From Nitrospinaceae bacterium (GTDB lineage: Bacteria; Nitrospinota; Nitrospinia; Nitrospinales; VA-1): a DNA stretch of 31,075 bases. The stretch covers positions 1-31,075 of the forward strand of contig JAJDBI010000090.1 of assembly GCA_029261435.1 (NCBI GenBank). Direction: 5' to 3'. Made by a program: the position numbers and the translations under genes. Below the pieces are notes generated by a model, which did no database searches, was not told where the DNA came from, and saw nothing but the letters and a program-made list of their open reading frames with translations. This document shows positions 25,174-31,075 of this stretch, one piece after another. How positions within the stretch are numbered: the stretch's first letter is position 1; each line of letters begins with the position of its first letter.

Positions 25174-25821
25174 ATGAAACGTCAGGGTGTAAATTTTTTA
25201 GTTGATGCTATTGCTATGACCGGACTGGTTTTTCTTGTGACCACGGGGTTATTTCTCCGCTTTATTCTTCCTCCAGGTAGCGGAAAAAATCTGAGCGTCT
25301 GGGGGCTCACCAGGCACGAATGGGGAGACGTCCATTTTTATATAGCCGTTTTCATAGTAGCTATTCTATCTCTACACCTGACTCTTCATTGGCGCTGGAT
25401 TGTATGCGCTATCCAGAATAAGCCTCGGGAAGGTTCTGGCGTTAGAGTCGCATGGGGCGTTGCAGGATTATTCATTCTTTCATTTATTGCAGTTGCTCCC
25501 TTTTTAAGCCCAATAGAGAAGATTTCTCCAGCGAACGGAGTTAATCATAAGAACCAACTGGACTTGAAGTCGCATTCTGGAGAAGAACATAACAAGTTTT
25601 CATCGGCTCAAACTGTTCGAGGCTCAATGACTCTTGCGGAGGTAGAAGCGTCGACCAGAGTTCCAATAAATTACATTTTGAAGGAGCTTGGGATTCGAGA
25701 TGATATTTCTCCAGATGAAAAACTGGGGTCACTGCGGCAAAACTATGGTTTCCAGATGGATGCAGTTCGACAAGTTATCAAAAATTATCCGCGTAATGCC
25801 GGGAAAACAAACAAGAGGTAA
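25174..25821 (+). CDS. DUF4405 family membrane protein (cytochrome b-like)
   Basis: A 215-residue protein with three helices, about 9-31, 52-78 and 92-111. Histidines sit at helix ends as expected for heme or quinone ligands in this family: H48 and H54 in TRHEWGDVHFY, H68 and H72 in LHLTLHW. The soluble C-terminal part (150-215) is helical and looks like a small helix-turn-helix or docking domain. A c-type cytochrome gene follows after 67 bp in the same direction. Together they suggest a membrane electron-transfer pair; that is inference. Confidence 0.8.
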   Translation: MKRQGVNFLVDAIAMTGLVFLVTTGLFLRFILPPGSGKNLSVWGLTRHEWGDVHFYIAVFIVAILSLHLTLHWRWIVCAIQNKPREGSGVRVAWGVAGLFILSFIAVAPFLSPIEKISPANGVNHKNQLDLKSHSGEEHNKFSSAQTVRGSMTLAEVEASTRVPINYILKELGIRDDISPDEKLGSLRQNYGFQMDAVRQVIKNYPRNAGKTNKR

Positions 25822-25888
25822 GAGAGTGCGAATTTATTCAATAGATTAAGGAATATTTATAAAAAACTATTTTGGGGGAGACGAATCT

Positions 25889-26338
25889 ATGAATTCATTT
25901 AATAGATATAGTTGTTTATCAGTAATCATCATAGGCTGTTTATTGTTCTTTATTGCCCGTCCTGCTTTGGCAGACGATTGTATTCAACAAAGAAAGACTC
26001 CTCAGGCACCTGCCAATATTTATAAACAATCTAATCCTCTTGAAGCCACACCTGAAAACCTTTCAACAGGTGCACAGCTATACAAAAAAGGGGCAAAACC
26101 TCTGGCTTGCGCCCAATGTCATGGTGCTAACGGCGAGGGCAACGGAAAAATGGCCGCAGGAATGAATCCGAACCCAAGAAATTTTGCGTGCAGGGCTATG
26201 ATGCAGGATATACCAGATGGACAACTGTTCTGGGTGATCAAGAATGGATCAAAAGGAACCGGAATGATGGGGTTCAAATCCCTCAGTGACAATCAAATTT
26301 GGCAACTCGTGTCCTACATAAAACAGTTTTCAAACTAA
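25889..26338 (+). CDS. Exported class I c-type cytochrome, single heme
   Basis: A 149-residue protein with a signal peptide (hydrophobic 11-24, cleavage after ALA at 26-28). The heme-binding motif is CAQCH at 74-78. The distal methionine is probably M126 or M127 in GTGMMGF. Extra cysteines C31 and C101 may form a disulfide. Size and layout match small periplasmic electron carriers of the cytochrome c6/cbb3-subunit type. GGGGGAG stands nine bases before the ATG. It sits downstream of the DUF4405 gene, its likely redox partner. Confidence 0.92.
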   Translation: MNSFNRYSCLSVIIIGCLLFFIARPALADDCIQQRKTPQAPANIYKQSNPLEATPENLSTGAQLYKKGAKPLACAQCHGANGEGNGKMAAGMNPNPRNFACRAMMQDIPDGQLFWVIKNGSKGTGMMGFKSLSDNQIWQLVSYIKQFSN

Positions 26339-26797
26339 CCCGCCAACCGTCGCTAGCAGGGTCCCAGTTTTTTGTTTGCAGAAAATAAACTGCGCGGTGA
26401 ATTAGTCCTAAGAAAACCCGTGCTTGAAAAGCAAAATTATTTTAAAAAAGATATTGTTCACCGCGAACCTGTTCAAACTCCACAATGGGCTTTAGGAACT
26501 GATATTAATTTTGTTTCTGAAAAGCTAATCTCCAAATAGCCGGATAGATAAAACAATTACCCTTTAGCGCAATGGAGGAATGTGTAATTCTCTTCGGAGC
26601 GCCCTGCCTTTACAAAATTGAGGTAGGTGGAGTAGATGGGAAGTTAAGGATTCCCTTTGGTGGGCTAATCTTTGAATCCCATATTTAATGCCCTTTATAT
26701 ATCTCCATCCATCGCATTAGTAGTCAAGGCAATAACAGGATTTCTATTAGTTTCATTCAAAGCCTGTAGTTTTTAATGTGGTCTGGGAGAACAGAAG
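26339..26797. other. 459-bp gap with two short remnant-like frames
   Basis: A plus-strand frame at 26372-26539 (listed separately) looks protein-like. A second at 26572-26688 starts with ATG and gives 38 residues (MEECVILFGAPCLYKIEVGG and on), but has no ribosome site. Both could be debris of one former gene after the cytochrome. No terminator is clear. Confidence 0.4.
26372..26539 (+). CDS. Possible short ORF or gene remnant after the cytochrome
   Basis: A 55-codon frame starts with TTG; AGGG lies about ten bases upstream. The composition is protein-like (KLRGELVLRKPVLEKQNYFK, then HREPVQTPQWALGTD). It begins 33 bp after the cytochrome stop. It may be a small soluble protein or the tail of a broken gene. 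Confidence 0.3.
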   Translation: MFAENKLRGELVLRKPVLEKQNYFKKDIVHREPVQTPQWALGTDINFVSEKLISK

Positions 26798-27934
26798 CTA
26801 CCTGATGGCGTCTTTATGATAGTAGTTCCGAGTCTGTTCCACCAACTCTGGATCGAGTAAAGTCCTGGCAAACAATTCATGTCCCGCAGCACTGAAATGA
26901 TTGTCCCTTTGATTAAACAAATCTACCTTCTTTTCACCAGGTTGAGAAAAAATAAAGAATGGCTCCAGGTATTCGATTCCTTTTCCATGCAATCTGTCGG
27001 CAAATAATGGAACCATTGGATGATTGCGATTAATCTCCTTGTTGATATGGATTTTGTAGGGAATAAAAACCACCCTGAACTTTCTTCCTTGCGAGTTAAC
27101 CAAATTTCTCAAATCATCCACAATTTGCATTGTCAATTTCATCGAATATCGGTCAGGGTCTGTCACCGAATTGCTATCAAGAACAGCCAGTTTGGGGGTG
27201 GATGCACCTTTATTTTTTGATTCCAAATGCTGCTTTATGTTTCTCACCAGACTGTTGATATAATTGAATGCATACAGGTTGTTGTTCAACCAGTTGCGCA
27301 TATTTTTTAAAGAGTGTTGTTTTACATGGTCTGATATCAACTGAAGCTGGTCATCGACTATTTTGAAATAGGGTTTTTTATAACCATATTGTTTACTGGC
27401 AATGTTGTTCATAAAGTCATTGTAGGGAGTGATTACAAGAGTTACTTCATCCACTTCGAAATTCTTACCCAATTTTTTATAGAGCAAGTATTCCTGGTCT
27501 GTCCCATATCCCGAAACTCCAAAATTTATCAGTTCGGCGTCATATTGAGGTTTTTCTAGTTCTGTAAACACATCTTTATCGCCTACACCATAGCCCCAAA
27601 CATAAGAGTCTCCTAAAACAATGATCCTGCGCTTTCCCTCAGGGTTCTTCATAAGTAGTCTGTCAGAAGTACGCAGGCCAAACTGATTTTGATGAACTGG
27701 AATGGCAAATCCATCTTTTTCATGAATTCCCATGAAATTTTTCTTCGGTGCCCAACCCAAGACGGAATCGAACACGCAAAAAAAACCCCGCTCATTCCTA
27801 CCTCGTAAGTCGTAATTGGGGTTGAGCAATCTGAAAGCACCTTCTGCTAACCCCAAAAGGATTAGCAATGCTAAAAACTGCGCCAATATGGTAAACGTGA
27901 ATGTTTTTGTACGGCTGAAAGATTTCAATTTCAT
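26798..27934 (-). CDS. SGNH/GDSL hydrolase, membrane-anchored
   Basis: A 378-residue protein with one N-terminal helix (about 12-31), then a catalytic SGNH domain outside the inner membrane. Block I is VLGDSYVWG with Ser at 110; the block II glycine is in GVSGYG (139-144); block III is ITPYNDF with N172; block V is DNHFSAAGH with D344 and H346. The enzyme should hydrolyse or transfer an ester on an envelope glycan or lipid. It is divergent from a DUF5989 gene. In many genomes DUF5989, SxtJ and SGNH or carbamoyltransferase genes cluster, so the two may belong together. Confidence 0.88.
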   Translation of the reverse strand: MKLKSFSRTKTFTFTILAQFLALLILLGLAEGAFRLLNPNYDLRGRNERGFFCVFDSVLGWAPKKNFMGIHEKDGFAIPVHQNQFGLRTSDRLLMKNPEGKRRIIVLGDSYVWGYGVGDKDVFTELEKPQYDAELINFGVSGYGTDQEYLLYKKLGKNFEVDEVTLVITPYNDFMNNIASKQYGYKKPYFKIVDDQLQLISDHVKQHSLKNMRNWLNNNLYAFNYINSLVRNIKQHLESKNKGASTPKLAVLDSNSVTDPDRYSMKLTMQIVDDLRNLVNSQGRKFRVVFIPYKIHINKEINRNHPMVPLFADRLHGKGIEYLEPFFIFSQPGEKKVDLFNQRDNHFSAAGHELFARTLLDPELVEQTRNYYHKDAIR

Positions 27935-28086
27935 TACCCATTTAAAGGATTTAATTGATTCGATAACTATTGATTCAAGAAAATACTTTCAAATAAATTC
28001 TGATAATATAATTCTAGGTTTTTTAGTTTTTCTGTTTTACAGTCTTTTTACAGTAAATTTTTTATATATGAAAATTGGAGTTCTCC

Positions 28087-28266
28087 GTGAGCAATCCACC
28101 CGATCCTGACAATAAATTCACCATATTAGCAGAATTCTGGGATTTTCTTAAAACCCGGAAAAAGTGGTGGCTGGGCCCTATTGTCTTCATCATGTTGCTG
28201 ATGAGTCTACTTATTGTTCTAACAGAGGGCAGTGCGGTTGCCCCCTTTATCTACACGCTATTCTAA
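28087..28266 (+). CDS. DUF5989 family small membrane protein
   Basis: From the GTG at 28087, which has GGAG six bases upstream, the product has 59 residues; an upstream TTG would add four. FLKTRKKWWLGPIVF leads into a single membrane helix that ends in VLTEGSAVAPFIYTLF, the hallmark of the DUF5989 family. Family members usually sit beside SxtJ and carbamoyltransferase or SGNH hydrolase genes for secondary glycan or toxin modification. Here only the divergent SGNH hydrolase is present. Confidence 0.85.
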   Translation: MSNPPDPDNKFTILAEFWDFLKTRKKWWLGPIVFIMLLMSLLIVLTEGSAVAPFIYTLF

Positions 28267-28540
28267 GTCAAAACCTGACTAAACTCTCCATCGTTATTCC
28301 AGTTTATTACAAACGCGTTACGCTTCATATTCTGATTTCTAAAGTCGAAGCTATAGACTGTATGTTGTCAAACGAATCTGGACAAAGAGTTGTATTTAGC
28401 TAGGAATACATTTGGCTCATAGTCATTGTGTAAAGCCCCCCCAATTTGCTCCACTGTCAATTTAAAGGAGTCACAAGGGATCTCATGAAGCTTAGGGTTT
28501 GGCAGATGGATGGGGAGAATAAATACTGCACCTCCGGAAG

Positions 28541-28588
28541 TACCCTCAAGGGGAATCGAATCCCTGTTTCTGGCGTGCGAGGCCGGCG
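28541..28588 (-). pseudogene. tRNA-like 3'-half relic (Glu-like arms)
   Basis: On the minus strand an anticodon arm CCGGC-CTCGCAC-GCCAG is followed by a four-base variable loop AAAC, then a T-arm AGGGA-TTCGATT-CCCCT. The layout and variable loop match bacterial tRNA-Glu, but the anticodon reads CGC, the T-stem has an A-C mismatch, the acceptor strand TGAGGGT has no 5' partner and CCA is missing. It is a decayed piece, not a working tRNA. Confidence 0.4.
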
Positions 28589-28726
28589 AACTATAAAGAT
28601 TCAATGTCCGCTTTGGGGCGTTGGAAGTCATTCAAATTTTATAGTGAAATGAAAGAAACATCTATCGGCGACAATTAAATCACTAACAATGTACTAGCTT
28701 AGATCCTGTCTATATGATGTCTACAA

Positions 28727-28758
28727 AAATAAAAAGGCGTTATGAAATAATTCATAAC
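28727..28758 (-). terminator. Hairpin terminator downstream of the tRNA-Thr relic
   Basis: On the minus strand GTTATGAA and TTCATAAC (28739-28758) form a perfect eight-pair stem with a four-base loop, followed by GCC and a T-rich run. It lies 12 bp past the CCA end of the tRNA relic, so it was probably the terminator of the original tRNA gene. Confidence 0.5.
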
Positions 28759-28770
28759 ATCTTGAAAAAA

Positions 28771-28815
28771 TGGAGCCAGCGGGCGGAATTGAACCGCCGA
28801 CCTACTGATTACGAA
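28771..28815 (-). pseudogene. 3' half of tRNA-Thr(CGT): probable att site
   Basis: The minus strand has a full 3' half: anticodon loop TTCGTAA (anticodon CGT), stem TCAGT, variable loop AGGTC, T-arm GGCGG-TTCAATT-CCGCC, acceptor strand CGCTGGC, discriminator T and CCA. Upstream of the anticodon loop (28816 on) the match stops at once: TATAA cannot pair with TCAGT, and no D-arm or 5' acceptor (GCCAGCG) exists. Such a clean break at the anticodon loop is the usual product of tyrosine-integrase insertion into a tRNA gene. Confidence 0.7.
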
Positions 28816-28943
28816 TTATAAATCGGAGTTTTCAGGAAGTTCTTGATTTCAGGCTGGTTTCTCTTATCTGCTTTATTTACAAACAGTTTTAGGCGTTCTA
28901 TAAATTCCACCATTTCGATGAATTCTGCCCTTTTGGATAATTT
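28809..28943 (-). pseudogene. Tail of a lost gene ending inside the tRNA relic
   Basis: Forty-four codons open on the minus strand, ending at a TAA that overlaps the CGT anticodon. The product looks protein-like (EFIEMVEFIERLKLFVNKAD, then PEIKNFLKTPIYNS). The neighbouring frame just upstream continues in similar style, so one frameshift is possible. An integrase tail would be expected here, but no catalytic motif is visible. Low confidence. Confidence 0.25.
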
Positions 28944-29254
28944 CTATCATAATTTTATCATAGTTAACAGAATTCAGTTTCATACTTCTAATTCTGAACC
29001 TACCAAAAAACTTGTTATTTTTGATGCATTGATGATTTTAGGAGAGTCATTTTTTCATTAAACTAAAAACACATTCTATCCACCTCACTTTCCCTGTCGA
29101 TCTCAATGTCTACCTTGTTCGACAAACCTGCAAGCTGTTTCTTTGTTGCATTGATCAGGTGGAGGGAACAACGAATTTGAGGTTGAATAAGTATTCAATT
29201 TGATGGCAGGGTAGAAGGTATTGAATTTATTACGATATTCCTTTAAAAAATGTA

Positions 29255-29283
29255 TTGACCAAATGGTATTCTAAGGTTAAATT
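29255..29283 (+). promoter_or_regulatory. Putative promoter of the TIGR04255 operon
   Basis: TTGACC and TAAATT are separated by 17 bases and lie 77 bp before the start at 29361. The -35 box matches five of six positions, the -10 box four of six. Confidence 0.45.
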
Positions 29284-29360
29284 TAAACGATAGATGGATC
29301 AATTCCAACCATAATCAAGACTCTCCGATTTTTCATTTTTGCAGTTTATTTTTCCTTTAA

Positions 29361-30119
29361 ATGGTTGATATGCCTACAGCGGAAACGTTTTTACATGCTC
29401 CTATTACCGAAGCTTTGATTGACATCCGGACAGAGCTACCTCCCGAGATTAGCCTAGATATATTAAGTTCTTTTCACAATGAAATTAAAGAAGAGTTTCC
29501 TGATAAGAAAAAAAGACAGATGTGGGCTGGAGTTTTAGAGCTTAAGCCCGGAGAAAACCCTCAAGTAAAATCCGATAAATCCGGTTTAGATGGATTTTTA
29601 TTTAGATCAGAAAAAGGTCAAAAAATTGTTCAGGCCAGGTTGGATGGGTTCACCTTTAACAAACTGAAACCTTATCAAAGTTGGGAAATCTTTTCTGAAG
29701 AAGCGAAGGTTCACTGGGAAAGGTTCGTCCGTTTAGCAAAACCAAAAAAAATTACGCGGATTGCTTTGCGCTATATTAATCGGATTGAAGTTCCATATAC
29801 ATCATCAGAGATTGATCTTGAGAAATATTTAAATACATATCCTGTTGTGCCCCCATCTGTGGATTGCACAGTGAGTAATTTCTTAATGCGGCTGATGCTA
29901 GAAAACAAAAAGATTGACGCTAAAGCCCTAGTTCACCAGACCGTTGAGGAAGCTAGAGATAAGTTGTTGCCAATTATATTAGATATTGATGCTTCTATGG
30001 ATTCATCTTTTGAATTAAATAATGAAATTTTATGGGAGAAGATGTCCAAGTTGCGAGATTTTAAAAACAGTATATTTTTCGAGAGTATAACTGAGGAAAC
30101 AAAGGAGTTATTTCGATGA
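29361..30119 (+). CDS. TIGR04255 family protein
   Basis: A 252-residue soluble protein with the family's opening pattern, LHAPITEALIDIRTELP at 11-27. It also has the central RLDGFTFNKLKPYQSWE (93-109) and the strand ITRIALRYINRIEVP (135-149). TIGR04255 marks a sporadically distributed family of unknown function, often found in mobile or accessory DNA. The ATG at 29361 has no clear ribosome site and M4 is an alternative. Its stop overlaps the next start by four bases (ATGA). The gene follows a tRNA relic by about 550 bp, so it is probably part of an island. A defence role is only a guess. Confidence 0.8.
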   Translation: MVDMPTAETFLHAPITEALIDIRTELPPEISLDILSSFHNEIKEEFPDKKKRQMWAGVLELKPGENPQVKSDKSGLDGFLFRSEKGQKIVQARLDGFTFNKLKPYQSWEIFSEEAKVHWERFVRLAKPKKITRIALRYINRIEVPYTSSEIDLEKYLNTYPVVPPSVDCTVSNFLMRLMLENKKIDAKALVHQTVEEARDKLLPIILDIDASMDSSFELNNEILWEKMSKLRDFKNSIFFESITEETKELFR

Positions 30120-30436
30120 ACCTTCAAGTTAGTAATTTCGAAGCAGATAGTTATCAAAATGCAATTTTAGCAGACCAAATCTTAGGGGGAAGTGAAGAAT
30201 ACGAAATAGTCACAGAAAGATTTAATGAGGCAATTAGTCATTCATTTTTCCCTGTATCTTCTATAAATAACGTTTTCGGTAGTATTGTTTCCTGGCATGT
30301 GGTTGAAGATTCAAAGACAGAAGAAAACTCTCTTAGTATGGCAGCCTTGGCCGATAAAATGTTTCCTGATTATAAAGAGTTCACCAAGGAAGAAGCAAAA
30401 GAACATAATGATGCCTTCATGTCCTTTTTTGATTAA
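30116..30436 (+). CDS. Small acidic protein of the TIGR04255 operon, unknown
   Basis: A 106-residue acidic soluble protein, coupled to the upstream gene by an ATGA overlap; the 3' end of the preceding gene carries GGAG about ten bases upstream. Its C-terminal half (MAALADKMFPDYKEFTKEEA) is helical. It has no motif I know. Its position between two larger proteins suggests a chaperone, antidote or adaptor, but that is inference from context. Confidence 0.75.
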   Translation: MNLQVSNFEADSYQNAILADQILGGSEEYEIVTERFNEAISHSFFPVSSINNVFGSIVSWHVVEDSKTEENSLSMAALADKMFPDYKEFTKEEAKEHNDAFMSFFD

Positions 30437-30441
30437 AAATT

Positions 30442-31032
30442 ATGACTCTTGCCGATGTTTTAAAAAAGAACTTTCCTTATATTACTTCTGACGAAGCCCA
30501 GTCCCTACATAAAATATTTTCTGAATATGATGTTAGCCCTTCATGGCTATTTGGGAACACAGGTCTAAATACACATCAAATTGCTCAAGGGGATATCCTG
30601 ACTGGATTAAATGCTGGTGTTTGGGATTTTGATAACGAAGAAAACCAAACTCGATTCAGAAAAAGAGAAAACTGTTTTGGAATTGCGTTGACAAATAGTT
30701 GTCATAATGAGCGAAATGATTTTTTAACCTTTGCCCCTTTAATGGATGCGGAACCATATTTTTCTAAAATTAATAATCGATCGATGGAAGAAAATATTAA
30801 AAGTAACGTTGTAACTCAATTGATATTTATTCCTAAAACAAATGATTACCCTGCATTGGTCGGAGACTTTAGTATGTGCTTCGCCGTTACCAAAAATTTT
30901 CTGGTCAAACTTCGCGATCAGGGTATAGTTCAAAAAGCTCATTCATTGACAACGTATGGGTATTATTTTCTTTTGGCTAAATTGACGCTTCATTTTATGA
31001 GGCCTGAAGCATCTGAAGTGGCTAGGATATGA
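30442..31032 (+). CDS. Third protein of the TIGR04255 operon, unknown
   Basis: A 196-residue soluble protein starting five bases after the preceding stop. The central part carries IAQGDILTGLN (47-57) and a strand-turn GIALTNSCHNERNDFLTFAPL (79-99). In several uncharacterised accessory proteins the same spots read QGDI and LTxxCD, so they may be a conserved core; here Asp is replaced by His at residue 88. The C-terminus is helical. No catalytic assignment is possible. It is the last gene in the window, and the operon may continue to the right. Confidence 0.75.
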   Translation: MTLADVLKKNFPYITSDEAQSLHKIFSEYDVSPSWLFGNTGLNTHQIAQGDILTGLNAGVWDFDNEENQTRFRKRENCFGIALTNSCHNERNDFLTFAPLMDAEPYFSKINNRSMEENIKSNVVTQLIFIPKTNDYPALVGDFSMCFAVTKNFLVKLRDQGIVQKAHSLTTYGYYFLLAKLTLHFMRPEASEVARI

Positions 31033-31075
31033 ATTAACGATTTAGGCAGAATACTTGAGACCTTCTATTCAATTC

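Larger units (their letters stand above)
28267..29360. other. 1.1-kb gap holding tRNA relics at an island edge
   Basis: The region has no convincing complete gene. It holds two tRNA 3'-half relics (28541-28588 and 28771-28815), a hairpin with a following T-run (28727-28758), a 44-codon minus-strand tail frame that stops inside the tRNA relic (28809-28943), and a promoter for the last operon (29255-29283). A 71-codon TTG-started plus-strand frame at 28843-29061 is probably accidental. Confidence 0.6.

Noticed and set aside
28771..28850. Complete tRNA-Thr gene
   Set aside because: Only the 3' half exists; no D-arm, no 5' acceptor strand and the anticodon stem cannot pair.
28843..29061. 71-codon plus-strand frame starting with TTG
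   Set aside because: No ribosome site, composition like random AT-rich DNA, and the opposite strand looks more coding-like.
1..31075. CRISPR array, insertion sequence or rRNA
   Set aside because: No regularly spaced repeats, transposase-like protein or rRNA segment was seen on either strand.

Overview
The window reads as ordinary chromosome of a Gram-negative (diderm) bacterium with moderate-to-low GC, ending in what looks like the edge of a genomic island. Lipobox lipoproteins, an exported c-type cytochrome, TPR lipoproteins, a pentapeptide-repeat protein and many small conserved membrane proteins support a diderm with an active respiratory chain. The gene mix would suit Nitrospinota or a similar aquatic lineage, but no marker gene here proves that.

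Left part (1-9.4 kb): a GNAT acetyltransferase; an NAD-type glutamate dehydrogenase (minus strand) divergent from a YjbQ-family protein; a TPR lipoprotein; small membrane proteins; a gene remnant; then a 1029-residue protein that joins a TAXI-type periplasmic receptor domain to a CASTOR/POLLUX-like pore and two RCK-like domains. A small holin-like protein and a DUF389 membrane protein follow on the minus strand.

Middle (9.4-19.6 kb): a second TPR lipoprotein; a minus-strand cluster with a 25-residue one-helix peptide, an isoprenylcysteine-methyltransferase-like protein and a GTG-started one-helix protein; a REC-PAS regulator with an unusual nested inverted repeat in its leader; an RhlE-type DEAD-box helicase between two long G tracts; a zinc-ribbon HEAGH membrane protein; a MarC-family operon; a BLUF photoreceptor divergent from a cyclic-nucleotide-binding protein; and an exported ankyrin-repeat protein.

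Right-middle (19.6-28.3 kb): hypothetical exported or anchored proteins; a frameshifted small gene; a 56-residue basic protein behind a near-perfect Shine-Dalgarno; a CheY-like receiver; a pentapeptide-repeat protein; an ArsC operon; a DUF4405 membrane cytochrome-like protein with a c-type cytochrome; and an SGNH hydrolase divergent from a DUF5989 protein.

Right end (28.3-31.1 kb): about 1.1 kb without convincing genes holds two 3'-half tRNA relics. The better one is tRNA-Thr(CGT) from the anticodon loop to CCA, the usual remnant of integrase-mediated insertion. Its orientation puts the inserted DNA to the right, where a tightly packed three-gene operon begins with a TIGR04255-family protein. 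That operon and the TAXI-channel fusion are the best candidates for undescribed systems. No CRISPR array, IS element, rRNA or complete tRNA was seen.
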